Source: Dawidia cretensis
GTDB lineage: Bacteria > Bacteroidota > Bacteroidia > Cytophagales > Cyclobacteriaceae
Assembly: GCF_018598175.1 (NCBI RefSeq)
Contig: NZ_JAHESE010000011.1
Coordinates: forward strand, 62,001-126,000
Direction of reading: 5' to 3'
Length of the DNA: 64,000 nt
Shown: positions 26,338 through 36,006 of the stretch, piece after piece
Layout of the letters: every line of letters starts with the position of its first letter
How positions within the stretch are numbered: the first letter of the stretch is position 1
Notes under the pieces: model-generated
What the model was told of the DNA's origin: nothing
The model's database searches: none
What the model saw: only the letters and a program-made list of their open reading frames with translations
Translations under genes and position numbers: made by a program

Positions 26338-27498
26338 ATGAAAACCCGTGCACTACGTGAGTTACTGGAACGTTTTTTTGATCGCACCGCCACGGGCGAA
26401 GAACGCAAGCGCGTAACGGGCCTGCAAGCGGCGGGTGAGATTGAGCAGATGATGGCCGATGTACTCGATGAAGACTTCAAAGAGTTTGAAGATTCCGCGT
26501 CACTCGAAGCCATTCTGGAAGAAGAACGTATGGTTACACAGGTGGCCAACCAGATCCGGATCGACGGTACGATTGATCCGGGACAAGACGAGGAGACCGT
26601 GTGCAAAGCGTTGGATGGAATCGATAATCCTGACTTGCTGGCACAATCTGATGAAGAGCTGGCGCGCGCGAAAGAACGCTGTTTCCGATATATCGTCGGA
26701 AACCGGTTACCCGATCATGAATATCAGGACCGACGTTCGTGGCATTGGCTGGCAGCCGCTGCCGTAGTACTGATGTTGGTGGCGGGTGGCGGGCTTTATG
26801 GCTGGCAGCAGCGGGAAGCCTGGTTCCCGGCAGAACATATTATATCCTCGGCCGAAACACGCCGGGTGCAATTGTCCGATGGCTCTACCGTTGTGCTGAA
26901 CACCAACACGCGACTTGTATACGACGATAATTTTGGTAAGAACGGAAAGCGTGAAGTTACGTTGGTGGGTGAGGCATTCTTTGACGTGCACCACGACCCG
27001 GCCAAGCCGTTCATCATCCATAGCCTGGGTACTATAACCCAGGTATTGGGTACGGCCTTTAGCATCAATGCGTATCCTCAAAACCGGAATGTGCGTGTTA
27101 CCGTGACGCGAGGCCTGGTGCAGGTGGGCGATGAGCAGGGTAAGATTTACGGTCGTATATATCCTGACCAGCAAATCGTGGTCGCGCGACCCTTGGTGCA
27201 CTATGATATTCACAATACGGATGCAGACCTGGCCACGCTTTGGAAAGAGGAGCAGTTTGAGTTCAATGACGTGAGCTTGGAAGATGCTGTGGCCCGCATC
27301 AGCGCACGGTTTGACGTACGGATCGTCATCGAGACAGCGTCGTTAAAACGCTGTCGTGTACAGGCTGCTTTTTTGAATGACGGCCTGACCTGGCAACGCG
27401 TGCTGGACCATGTAGGCAAGAGCCTGGACCCCACCGGTCACCACTTCTATCAGGTTCAGCCGGATGGGACGGTGATGTTGGTGGGAAAAGGATGTTGA
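26338..27498 (+). CDS. FecR family anti-sigma/signal-transducing membrane protein (second copy, divergent)
   Basis: 386 residues from ATG 26338 (MKTRALRELLERFFDRTATG); the frame is open further upstream without family character. It has a longer cytoplasmic part (1-135, with an acidic middle) than its neighbour at 24338, one membrane segment (about 138-158), the FecR domain (VQLSDGSTVVLNTNTRLVYD, a VTLVGEAFFDVHHDP motif) and the C-terminal DUF4974-like module (CRVQAAFLNDGLTWQRVLDH). The two copies probably arose by duplication, given the same order and near-identical core motifs. It too lacks a neighbouring sigma factor and TonB-dependent receptor. Confidence 0.9.
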   Translation: MKTRALRELLERFFDRTATGEERKRVTGLQAAGEIEQMMADVLDEDFKEFEDSASLEAILEEERMVTQVANQIRIDGTIDPGQDEETVCKALDGIDNPDLLAQSDEELARAKERCFRYIVGNRLPDHEYQDRRSWHWLAAAAVVLMLVAGGGLYGWQQREAWFPAEHIISSAETRRVQLSDGSTVVLNTNTRLVYDDNFGKNGKREVTLVGEAFFDVHHDPAKPFIIHSLGTITQVLGTAFSINAYPQNRNVRVTVTRGLVQVGDEQGKIYGRIYPDQQIVVARPLVHYDIHNTDADLATLWKEEQFEFNDVSLEDAVARISARFDVRIVIETASLKRCRVQAAFLNDGLTWQRVLDHVGKSLDPTGHHFYQVQPDGTVMLVGKGC

Positions 27499-27527
27499 AT
27501 GCTGTCGTAGTTGTTTTCTATATTCTG

Positions 27528-27556
27528 AAGCCCGTTCGAAAGAATGGGCTTTTTTT
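27528..27556 (+). terminator. Rho-independent terminator after the second fecR
   Basis: A 10-base stem (AAGCCCGTTC with GAATGGGCTT, one G-T pair) closes a GAAA tetraloop and is followed by seven T. It lies 30 bases after the stop. Confidence 0.9.
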
Positions 27557-27669
27557 GCGTCACGTTTTCCACAATAATACGGGTAACGACAATTCCTGGG
27601 GCAACAGCAGAATGTAGGCGACGGGCATAGGTTTTGGACATGATTGGTTGGAACACACGGAAGAAAGTT

Positions 27670-28074
27670 ATGGAAACGCACAGCAATCAACATACAACAC
27701 CCACACCTAATCGAAAGAAACGCATTCTGATTGCCGACGACGATCAGGACCTGCTGGTACTCTTGTGCCGGCTGTTGCAACGCCGGGGCTATGAAGTACT
27801 GGGGCTGCCGGATGCTACGACGATTGTCGACGACATGTACGAAGTACCCGACCTGTTTATACTCGATAAGCAGATGGGCATGTTTGACGGACTTGTCATT
27901 TGCGACTATCTGCGACATCAGGAGAAAGCGCGCCACACGCCAATCGTGATGATCTCGGGCAGCGACAGCAAAGCGCAGGCAAAGGCGGCGGGTGTCGACT
28001 ATTACCTGGAAAAGCCCCTGGACATGGATAAATTCCTGAACGTCGTGGATCAGTATGTCAACCGCGCGGCCTGA
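27670..28074 (+). CDS. Single-domain response regulator
   Basis: 134 residues from ATG 27670; a purine-rich stretch (GGAAGAAAG) just upstream is a plausible ribosome binding site, and an ATG at 27640 is the alternative. It consists of a receiver domain only: acidic cluster IADDDQD, phospho-acceptor Asp in FILDKQMG, Ser in VMISGSD and Lys in LEKPLD. With no output domain it probably acts as a phosphoryl shuttle. Its stop abuts the stop of the convergent hybrid kinase with no bases between, and the neighbouring genes encode hybrid kinases that could phosphorylate it. Confidence 0.88.
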   Translation: METHSNQHTTPTPNRKKRILIADDDQDLLVLLCRLLQRRGYEVLGLPDATTIVDDMYEVPDLFILDKQMGMFDGLVICDYLRHQEKARHTPIVMISGSDSKAQAKAAGVDYYLEKPLDMDKFLNVVDQYVNRAA

Positions 28075-29298
28075 CTAGCGGGCATCGATAATTTGCGAAG
28101 CTCGTTTTGTTACATCGGCGTAGCTTTCGTGCGGCGTCGCTACAGGCAGTGTAAAATAAAATATAGCCCCTTCGTTGACTTTTGCTTCGGCCCAGATACG
28201 GCCCCCATGACGTACAACGATGCGTTGCACGATGGCCAGGCCGACGCCGGTGCCTTCAAAGTCGGATGCTCTGTGTAGTCGCTGAAATACCTGGAAGAGC
28301 TTATCAGCATACTTCATGTCGAACCCAGCGCCATTATCCTTCACATAGTACTGTACTTCGTTATCGCCCGCTTGCGCGCCGATCTCCACCTGTGGGTGCG
28401 CCGCTTTTGACGAATACTTCATCGCATTCGAGATCAGGTTCGTCCATACGTGTGCCAGCAGCGCTGTGTCGGCGTGCGCCGGCAGCAGATCGTGCACCGC
28501 GATCTCGGGTTGATAGGGTAGACGCTGGCGTAAATCGATGAGCACCGTTCGCACCAACGCATCCATGTCGACGTATAGGCGCTGCAGGGCCTGCCGACCA
28601 AGCTTGGAGAAGGAGAGCAGGTCATCGATCATACGATTCATTTTTTGTGCGTTGTCTCGTATGATCTTTAATGCACGGCCAGCCGCGTCGTTTAATTTAC
28701 CGGCTTGTTCTTCTTCGACAATGCGGGCATATCCCAGCATGGCCCGTATGGGCGAGCGGAGATCGTGTGATACGGAGTAGGAAAACGATTCGAGCTCCTT
28801 GTTGGCAGCCTCTAGTTGGCGAAGGTTTTTCTGAAGATCTACATTGAGGAGATTGATGTGCTCGTCGGCCTGTTGCAGGGCCAGGTTCTTTTCCTGTAGC
28901 TGGCGGTTCTGTAGCTGGATTTTTAAAAGCACTGATACTTTCGCTTTTGTGAGCTCGGGGTCGAGTGGCTTGGATAAGTAGTCGACAGCTCCTTCTTCGA
29001 AACCTTGAATGATCGATTGTCGCTCCTTCTTTTCGGCGGAAGCAAAAATGATGGGTATATCCTTTGTGCGTTTGTTGGACTGCAGGATTTGAGCGACTTC
29101 AAAGCCGTCCATTTCGGGCATTTGCACGTCGAGAATGATCAGGTCCACCTCGTGATCGAGCGCGAGCTTTAGCCCTTCGCGCCCGGTAGTAGCCTGAAGA
29201 AAAACGCGGTCTTGTTTTTCGAGAAGCTGTTCCAGGGCAAAGAGGTTGGTAGCCTTGTCGTCGATTAGCAGCAGGGTCATCGTACGGTTCATAGTCAT
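28075..29298 (-). CDS. Receiver-domain histidine kinase (REC-HisKA-HATPase)
   Basis: 407 residues, soluble. An N-terminal receiver domain (LLIDDKATN, Asp in IILDVQMPEMDG, Lys in LSKPLD) is followed by a coiled coil (about 125-170), the dimerisation/phosphorylation domain with the H-box SYSVSHDLRSPIRAM, and an ATPase domain (VWTNLISNAMKYSS as N-box, GTGVGLAIVQRIV as G2 box). This order lets an upstream kinase control this kinase. The ATG overlaps the TGA of cheR (ATGA), so it is translated in the same operon as the genes upstream. Confidence 0.92.
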   Translation of the reverse strand: MTMNRTMTLLLIDDKATNLFALEQLLEKQDRVFLQATTGREGLKLALDHEVDLIILDVQMPEMDGFEVAQILQSNKRTKDIPIIFASAEKKERQSIIQGFEEGAVDYLSKPLDPELTKAKVSVLLKIQLQNRQLQEKNLALQQADEHINLLNVDLQKNLRQLEAANKELESFSYSVSHDLRSPIRAMLGYARIVEEEQAGKLNDAAGRALKIIRDNAQKMNRMIDDLLSFSKLGRQALQRLYVDMDALVRTVLIDLRQRLPYQPEIAVHDLLPAHADTALLAHVWTNLISNAMKYSSKAAHPQVEIGAQAGDNEVQYYVKDNGAGFDMKYADKLFQVFQRLHRASDFEGTGVGLAIVQRIVVRHGGRIWAEAKVNEGAIFYFTLPVATPHESYADVTKRASQIIDAR

Positions 29299-30131
29299 TT
29301 GATCTTGCGGTAAATCTTTTCCTTGCGGTCCATGTCATCGAAGTGTATGCGCTTGTCGCTAAAGAAAAGCGACTCTTTGTCGCCCAGGCCCAGGTAGCCA
29401 AAGGGACAGAGGCTGTCGTATAGCAGGCGCAATACTTTTTCTTGCAAGCGTTGATTAAAATATATGATCACATTGCGGCACAGTATAAGCTGAAACTCGT
29501 TGAAGGATCGGTCTGTCGCCAGGTTGTGCGGGGAGAAGACAATGTTGTCGCGCAGGGAGCGGTCCAGCAATACGGCAGAATGATGTGCAGCGTAATAGTG
29601 GGAGAACTCACCTTGCCCGCCGGCGGCGAGGTAATTTTGAGTGTACGTTTTCATGCCGTCCAAAGGGTAAATGCCTTTTTTTGCTGTCTGCAGTGAGCGC
29701 TGATTGATATCAGTGGCGTAGATGATCGAGCGTTCCAGCAGGCCGGCTTCTTTTAACAAGATCGCCAGCGAGTAGGCTTCCTGGCCCGTCGCACAGCCGG
29801 CGACCCACACTTTGATTACCGGGTAGGTGGCCAGTTGTGGCATGACTACCTCGCGGAGCTTTTTGTAGAAGGAAGGATCGCGGAACATCTCTGTTACCGT
29901 GATGGACAAATGCTGGACAAATTCTTCAAATAACGGCTCGTCTTTTAGCAACATCTTGCCCAGGGCGGTGGGTGTGCCGATGCGATGAGTGTTCATAAAA
30001 TGGGTAATCCGCCGCTTTACGGTAGACTCGGCATATTCCGTAAAGTCGTAACCGTATACAAAACGAACGGCTTCCAGCAGCTCTTTGTAATCCTTGTCAT
30101 CGAGGGTGGTGGCATCCATCGGCGCTTCCAT
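29295..30131 (-). CDS. CheR-type protein-glutamate methyltransferase
   Basis: 278 residues. The N-terminal CheR helical domain (EAVRFVYGYDFTEYAESTVKR) is followed by the SAM-binding domain with VWVAGCATGQEAYSLAILL and IIYATDINQRSL. Classical CheR methylates chemoreceptors, but no receptor, cheB, cheA or cheW gene is in the window. In Bacteroidota, CheR homologues often occur inside hybrid-kinase clusters as here, and may modify the kinases themselves. The first base overlaps the stop of the upstream hybrid kinase (TAATG), and its own stop overlaps the next gene by 4 bases. Confidence 0.92.
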   Translation of the reverse strand: MEAPMDATTLDDKDYKELLEAVRFVYGYDFTEYAESTVKRRITHFMNTHRIGTPTALGKMLLKDEPLFEEFVQHLSITVTEMFRDPSFYKKLREVVMPQLATYPVIKVWVAGCATGQEAYSLAILLKEAGLLERSIIYATDINQRSLQTAKKGIYPLDGMKTYTQNYLAAGGQGEFSHYYAAHHSAVLLDRSLRDNIVFSPHNLATDRSFNEFQLILCRNVIIYFNQRLQEKVLRLLYDSLCPFGYLGLGDKESLFFSDKRIHFDDMDRKEKIYRKIK

Positions 30132-33100
30132 TATTTATACAACCATACGCGCATAAGCGACAACAATTGTGGAACATCTACAGGTTTCGAAATATAGTCT
30201 GACATGCCCACCGTCAGGCATTTCTCTTTGTCACCCTTCATGGCCTTGGCCGTGAGCGCAATGATGGGGAGCTTTTGGAACGCGGGGTCCTTTCGGATTG
30301 CGATCGTGGTCTCGTAACCATCCATTTCGGGCATCATGATATCCATGAGGACCAGGTCGATCGACGGATTTGCCTGTAACACCTCGAGTGCGATGCGTCC
30401 ATTCTCTGCCGTGAGACAATGCACGCTCTCATCCTCCAGGGCATTCGTCAGGGAGTATATATTCCGGATGTCGTCGTCTACGAGCAGGATGGTTTTGTCT
30501 TTCAGCACTTCGTCCGTGCGGTGCAGACGCCGGATGATGTCTTGCTTGTCGGGTGGCAGCTTGGCTTCCACGCGGTGCAGGAACAGGATCGTTTCGTCGA
30601 GCAATCGTTCTTGCGAGTTCGCGGTCTTCAGCACCACGGTGTCGGCCAGCTTGCCCAGGCGTTGAGTGTCTTCTTTTTTCAGGTCTCGTCCTGTATATAC
30701 TACAATGGGAATCTTGTTGAGCCGGTCGTTTGCCCGTATTTTTTCCATCAGGTCGAAGCCGGTCATGTCCGGCAGGCCGAGGTCCACAATGATGCAGTCG
30801 AACGCTTCATGCTCCAGCATGTCATACGCATCGGTGCCGCGGTAAGCCGAATAGGACTTAACATCGCCATTGCCGATTAGCTCCCGAATGGCGTTGTTTT
30901 GCTGTACGTTGTCCTCGACAATGAGCAGTTTCTTTAGTTTCTTGCTCGTGAAGTTTTCAATGCGTTCGAAGGCCTTGTGTAAGTCATCGACGGAGACGGG
31001 CTTGTGCATATAGTCAAATGCCCCGAGCAGCATGCCTTCGCGTTTTTTGTCGTACGCCGAAATGATCTGTACCGGAATGTGTCGCAGCGCGGGGTCATTC
31101 TTGATCTGGCGCAGGACCTCGTACCCGTTCATGACGGGCAGGCCGATATCAAGCAGAATGGCTATTGGCTGGTAGGTGCGGGCAAAGCTCACGCCGGTGT
31201 TTCCTTGTGTGGCAATAATGCCTTTGTATCCGCGCTCGCGGATAAAGCCGAGTAACACTTGCGAGAACTTGTCGTCATCTTCGATGATCAACACCACACG
31301 GTCGCTATCCGTCAGTTGGGCGCGATCGTCGTTGGGAGCGGTGTCTGACAATTCGGGCGTTGATGAGGTTTCCAATACCGTGCGTTCCCTGGCTTTGACA
31401 CTGATTTCTTTGCCCGTGGGTACACTCAATGTTTCGTTAAACGTCAATGGCAGGGAGACGATAAACGTGCTTCCTTTTCCTTCTATGCTTTCCAGGCGAA
31501 TACTGCCCCCCAGTACGTGCGCCAGTTCACGGCTGATGGATAAGCCCAGCCCTGTGCCGCCGTATTGGCGCTTGGTGGATCCATCCACTTGTTGGAATGC
31601 CTGAAATATAATTTCTTGTTTATCCTTTGGTATACCGATGCCGGTGTCGGCTACCTGAAACACGACATTGTTGTTTTCTGCCTGGAGGGAGAGGGCGACG
31701 GTTCCGTTTTTTGGGGTGAACTTAAACGCGTTGGACAACAGGTTTCGTAAAATCTGCTCGACACGCTGGCGGTCCGTGGCAATCGTTGCTTTTTGCAGGA
31801 CTGGGGCAATCGTTGTGCGGAAGGTGACATCTTTATTGCGGGCTATTTCGGTGAAGAGTGTCGTGATTGTTTCGGTAATGGCGGTAACGGGTACGGGCTC
31901 GATATCGAGCTCCATCTTTCCGGCTTCGATCTTGGAGAGGTCGAGAATTTCGTTGATCAGGTTGAGCAGGCTGGCGCCCGAGGTGTGGATGTTGTGTGCA
32001 AACTCGACATCCTTTTCGGCCAGGCGCTTGTGTTTGTTTTCGGCCAACAGCTGTGACAAGATCAGGATGCTGTTGAGCGGTGTGCGCAGCTCGTGCGACA
32101 TGTTCGCCAGGAATTCTGATTTATAGCGGCTGCTGACTTCTACTTCGAGTACCTTGCGTTCGATTTCGCCTTTTGCCTGTTCTAATTTTTCCTTCTGTTC
32201 GCCGAGTTGATTGACCTTTTCCTCTACCTCCACATTGATCTGTTGAAGTTCCTGCTGCTGCGCGCGCAGCTCAATTTCAGAACGTTCCAGTAGTTCTGTC
32301 TTGGCGTGAAGGGCTTCGTTTGACTGCCTCAGTTCCTCTTGCTGGGCCTCCAGTTCTTCTGACTGCCGTTGCGTCTCCTCCAATAGCTCGTTGGTCCTTG
32401 TGCGGGCCATAGACGACTCGACAGCGATGCCGACGCTGTTGGTGGACAGACGCAGATACTCTCGCTGGGCGGTTGTAAAATTGTCAAGCGTACCCAATAC
32501 AATAACACCCGCAACACGTTGCTCGAATAGCACAGGTACCCCCATGATGGTTTTAGGTGCCGCAGTGCCAAAAGCTGTATTCAATGTAAAGTGTTCAGCA
32601 GGAGCGTCGGATAATATTATTTCCTTTCGTGAAGCGGCCACCTGGCCGACGATGCCCTCACCAAAGGCCACCGTGGCTGGCGCCACTCTTCCAACAGCAT
32701 AGACAGCCTGTTGATGTAAATTTGCCTGGGCGTCGTCGGCAATGTACACGGCACCCATAGATGCTTTCAGGAATGTGGCCAGGTGCTGTATGATAGCATT
32801 TGCCAACGGTGTCACTGTCAGGTTGCCCTGCATAGCTTCTGTCAAGGTACCGGTGCCGGTGAGGACCCAATTCTTTTCAGCCATTTCCGTTTCGGCGCGG
32901 CGCAGCGCCCGGAGGTTGCGCATGATGATACCATAAACAATTATGAGTACTGTAACGATCGTGCCCAGCAAGATCATTAACAGATAGTTGAAGCGACGGG
33001 CGTCATGATCGCTGGCTTGCTGACGTTGTTCCAATAAATTCTGTTCGATGTTGCGTGCAGCGCGAACGATCATCCGGATTTCATTAAGTATCTGCCGGGT

Positions 33101-33532
33101 TTCGCCTTTCGCTACTGGATTTTCGGCGCCATCCAGCCCCGTGCGTTTACTCGCAATACACTTTTCGAGCATGCTGATATGTTCTTGCGAGAGCTTCTCC
33201 AGCCGGGCGATGTTTTGGTTTTGCAGTGGATTATCTTGTGTGAGCCGAATCATTTGTAATATGTGTGTGGGCAATTGCAGCCGCGATTCCGTAAAGGGTA
33301 TCAGGTAGTCTTCTTCCCCGGTGATAATAAAGCCGCGTGTCCCGGTCTCTGCCTCTGTTGACGCGAGCATGATCTGTTCGAGCTCATACAACACTTCGTG
33401 CGTGTGGCTCACCCACTGGTTGGTGGTGACCAGTTGCTCGCCGTTTCGAAAGGAAACAAAGCCCACGATCAGCAAAATACTACAGCAGAAAATAAATCCG
33501 GTCAGGATCTTTTTGTCAAGTGTGATTTTCAT
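30131..33532 (-). CDS. CHASE3-GAF hybrid histidine kinase with three receiver domains
   Basis: 1133 residues from ATG 33532 (MKITLDKKILTGFIFCC); a GTG at 33568 is less likely. Domain order: membrane helix 1 (about 8-28), periplasmic CHASE3 sensor (with the ASTEAETGTRGFIITGEEDY motif), membrane helix 2 (about 178-198), GAF (about 230-380), a Gln/Glu-rich coiled coil, HisKA (H-box ANMSHELRTPLNSI), HATPase (NLLSNAFKFTP, GLGLSISREL), and three receivers with intact Asp residues (LLDIGLP, IVDLGLP, LMDIMMP). It is the first gene of a tightly overlapping three-gene operon with cheR and the REC-kinase. The ligand is unknown. Confidence 0.93.
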   Translation of the reverse strand: MKITLDKKILTGFIFCCSILLIVGFVSFRNGEQLVTTNQWVSHTHEVLYELEQIMLASTEAETGTRGFIITGEEDYLIPFTESRLQLPTHILQMIRLTQDNPLQNQNIARLEKLSQEHISMLEKCIASKRTGLDGAENPVAKGETRQILNEIRMIVRAARNIEQNLLEQRQQASDHDARRFNYLLMILLGTIVTVLIIVYGIIMRNLRALRRAETEMAEKNWVLTGTGTLTEAMQGNLTVTPLANAIIQHLATFLKASMGAVYIADDAQANLHQQAVYAVGRVAPATVAFGEGIVGQVAASRKEIILSDAPAEHFTLNTAFGTAAPKTIMGVPVLFEQRVAGVIVLGTLDNFTTAQREYLRLSTNSVGIAVESSMARTRTNELLEETQRQSEELEAQQEELRQSNEALHAKTELLERSEIELRAQQQELQQINVEVEEKVNQLGEQKEKLEQAKGEIERKVLEVEVSSRYKSEFLANMSHELRTPLNSILILSQLLAENKHKRLAEKDVEFAHNIHTSGASLLNLINEILDLSKIEAGKMELDIEPVPVTAITETITTLFTEIARNKDVTFRTTIAPVLQKATIATDRQRVEQILRNLLSNAFKFTPKNGTVALSLQAENNNVVFQVADTGIGIPKDKQEIIFQAFQQVDGSTKRQYGGTGLGLSISRELAHVLGGSIRLESIEGKGSTFIVSLPLTFNETLSVPTGKEISVKARERTVLETSSTPELSDTAPNDDRAQLTDSDRVVLIIEDDDKFSQVLLGFIRERGYKGIIATQGNTGVSFARTYQPIAILLDIGLPVMNGYEVLRQIKNDPALRHIPVQIISAYDKKREGMLLGAFDYMHKPVSVDDLHKAFERIENFTSKKLKKLLIVEDNVQQNNAIRELIGNGDVKSYSAYRGTDAYDMLEHEAFDCIIVDLGLPDMTGFDLMEKIRANDRLNKIPIVVYTGRDLKKEDTQRLGKLADTVVLKTANSQERLLDETILFLHRVEAKLPPDKQDIIRRLHRTDEVLKDKTILLVDDDIRNIYSLTNALEDESVHCLTAENGRIALEVLQANPSIDLVLMDIMMPEMDGYETTIAIRKDPAFQKLPIIALTAKAMKGDKEKCLTVGMSDYISKPVDVPQLLSLMRVWLYK

Positions 33533-33750
33533 GAGAACAACAATCAGGTTTTTTTTTACTGAAAACACTTTCGGAGCGTATACGTACCGTTAGAAACGCA
33601 ACGGCGTTATCGGATAACTGGATGCCCGTATGTACGTAAAGAAAGATACCGATTTTTTACGTGAAGACGCTATGCGTTGGCGGGGAAAAATGCGCGCATG
33701 AAAAATGTCAAAGCAACAACTATGTTGTAACGATTGGCTGCGCTGGCAAT

Positions 33751-35271
33751 TTATGCTGGAAGTAATACGTGTACAGTTGTGCCGTTGGCGTGGCTGTTGA
33801 GGGTAATGGATCCCTTCAGGCGTCGCACCACTTCTTTGGCAATGTAGAGGCCAAGGCCGGCGCCTTTGGAAAGATGGGAACCGCGGTAGAACATGTCGAA
33901 GATCTTGTCTTTCACAAAATCATCAATACCGGTACCGTTGTCGCAAAAGTCAATCGCCAGGTATTTGTCTTGAAGCGTTAGGGTAATTTTCAACGAGCTG
34001 ACTTCGCCCGTAGTACGCCGGAAGGTAATGGCGTTGGACGTCAGGCACCGGAATAGTGTTCGTAGCTTAGGCTGATCGGAGAGGATGCTGTGCCCCTCCG
34101 GCAATGTGGATTGAATCTGGATCTTCATAGAACGGTATCCTTCCAGGTGCGACAGCCCTTCGATGGCATCGCGTAAGAGCAGGGGTACTTCGATCTCCGT
34201 GGACTGGACGTCCGAGACCATGACCTCGGCAAATGCATTGAGCGAGCCCAGTACGCCGTCGATGGCCAGGATTTGCTGGTCAATGCGGTGCAGGAAGTCG
34301 GGTACGACGCGCTGCTCATTGTCGATGCGCATTAAGTGGATCAGGCCGGCGATGCTGGTAACAGGACCGCGCAAGTTGTGGGAGAGCCGGTAGATGATCT
34401 GATCGAGCTCGAAGTTGCGTTGCTTTAGCTCGAAGACGACCGCGTCGAGGTATTGATTGCGTTTATTCAACTCATCGACGATGGCGTCGAGCTCTTCCTT
34501 TTGTGATTCGAGCTCTTCCTTTTGTACAGCCAGCTCTTGCAGTTGTTCGTTGACCTCATGCGTGCGATCACGAATGGTGTGATCGAGGGTTAGGTTCAGC
34601 TCGCTTAGCACCTGGTTTTGATTGGTAACGGTTTGGTGTATCTCGTTGATCTTGTCGAAGTAGTCTTGTATGACCTTCTGCAGTTGGAGCATGGCCAGCA
34701 GAACCAACCCGCCGGCGGCGACCAGCAGCAGCATCGTAACGCTGGCGGATTGCACGTGCAGGGCATCCGTTTTCAGTACCGTGCGGTTGGCGGCAATAAA
34801 ATAAACAATGTAAAAAGCATTTGCCCCGAGAATAAAGAGCACCGGTACAGCCCGCCGGCTCGGGGCAAACAATACCGATACACAGGCGGCACCGGCGACG
34901 ATCAGTCCCCAACCCACGTGCAGGTGGTAAAAATATATAGTGGCCAGCACCACACAGTAGACGGCCGCCACCAGATAGCGCGACACGTGGTAGAGCCAGC
35001 GGTGATTAAGCCAAAGCGCGATAGAAAGTATGCACAGAATTGGAATAGAGGTAAGGGTGGAAAACATGTCCAGCAGGACAAACAAAAAGCAATAGGTTCC
35101 CCAGAGGGCGATGTTGCTAATGCATAAGATTCTGTGGAATGCGTGACCGGCTTTTTCTTCGAAGTCGTTTGGCATGGGTGCGTCGACTTCCATCCGCTCC
35201 ACGACGATGTTGACTTGATTCCGGACCAGGTTCCGAAGGGATACGATTCGTTGCATGATCATTCGCCTCAT
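33751..35271 (-). CDS. Membrane histidine kinase with multi-helix N-terminal sensor
   Basis: 506 residues. About six membrane helices (residues 45-205) form an unclassified sensor, followed by a long coiled coil rich in Glu, Leu and Asn (about 215-290), the H-box (YRLSHNLRGPVTSIAGL) and an ATPase domain (GTGIDDFVKDKIFDMFYRGS, GAGLGLYIAKEV). The N-box reads RCLTSNAITFR, so the Asn is kept. No receiver domain is fused. Alternative ATGs lie at 35262 and 35256. It is separated from the hybrid kinase operon by about 220 bases. Confidence 0.9.
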   Translation of the reverse strand: MRRMIMQRIVSLRNLVRNQVNIVVERMEVDAPMPNDFEEKAGHAFHRILCISNIALWGTYCFLFVLLDMFSTLTSIPILCILSIALWLNHRWLYHVSRYLVAAVYCVVLATIYFYHLHVGWGLIVAGAACVSVLFAPSRRAVPVLFILGANAFYIVYFIAANRTVLKTDALHVQSASVTMLLLVAAGGLVLLAMLQLQKVIQDYFDKINEIHQTVTNQNQVLSELNLTLDHTIRDRTHEVNEQLQELAVQKEELESQKEELDAIVDELNKRNQYLDAVVFELKQRNFELDQIIYRLSHNLRGPVTSIAGLIHLMRIDNEQRVVPDFLHRIDQQILAIDGVLGSLNAFAEVMVSDVQSTEIEVPLLLRDAIEGLSHLEGYRSMKIQIQSTLPEGHSILSDQPKLRTLFRCLTSNAITFRRTTGEVSSLKITLTLQDKYLAIDFCDNGTGIDDFVKDKIFDMFYRGSHLSKGAGLGLYIAKEVVRRLKGSITLNSHANGTTVHVLLPA

Positions 35272-35448
35272 CCATCAGCTACGCCGTACCAAGAATCAGT
35301 CTGCAGGCCAGCGAGGTATAATTTTATCGTTAAAATACAGTATTTCACGATAGATTGGATACATGAACATTCAAAAAATCGGCAATTTCCTGTGCATTCT
35401 CGCCGCGGGACAATAATTCCGGAATTGGCAAAATTCTGACAGGTGCTG

Positions 35449-35907
35449 TTACGTGTGAAGGCGCATCCAGCGCTCGATAAAAACGCCCTGATGCGGATGG
35501 ATCAGTTTCATGGCTTCGTCGAACTTCATCCAGGCGGCACGGTCGACTTCGGGGATGTGAACGATCTTGCCGGTGCGGGGTGGCCACTCGATCGGGATTT
35601 CATTGGAGACCAAACCTTGCGCCGGGTCCCACTTGCCGGCAAACGCCCAGGCGTGAATGACTTTGCCGCTTTTGTATGTCACGGAGCCTAATGGCATATA
35701 GGGCGGGGTGGGCGTGATGCCTGTTTCTTCTTCAAACTCCCGTTGGGCTGTAATCAAGAGGTCTTCGTCCGGCTCGGGTAACCCCTTCGGTAAACTCCAG
35801 ACACCTTCGTTTTTGTTTTTATAAAACGGCCCACCAGGATGCACCAGGAAAAACTCCGGCACCTTTTTTTGAAGTCGATACATCAGCAAGCCGGCGGATA
35901 ATTTCAT
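35449..35907 (-). CDS. Nudix hydrolase, DATIN-like
   Basis: 152 residues from ATG 35907 (MKLSAGLLMYRLQKKVPE). The start KLSAGLLMYR and the segment FFLVHPGGPFYKNKNEGVWS are typical of the predicted NTP pyrophosphohydrolases of this type. The Nudix box is complete: GLPEPDEDLLITAQREFEEE followed by TGI. It should clean up an oxidised or unwanted nucleotide; substrate unknown. It follows the kinase gene region on the same strand with a 177-base gap. Confidence 0.9.
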   Translation of the reverse strand: MKLSAGLLMYRLQKKVPEFFLVHPGGPFYKNKNEGVWSLPKGLPEPDEDLLITAQREFEEETGITPTPPYMPLGSVTYKSGKVIHAWAFAGKWDPAQGLVSNEIPIEWPPRTGKIVHIPEVDRAAWMKFDEAMKLIHPHQGVFIERWMRLHT

Positions 35908-36006
35908 TTCATTCAAGATAATGTGGAAAATCTTCGTCACGGGCGCTCAGGGCCTTATTTCGGAGGCCGGTATAGTTTTTGGCTTTTCTCTACGTAATAA
36001 AACGGT

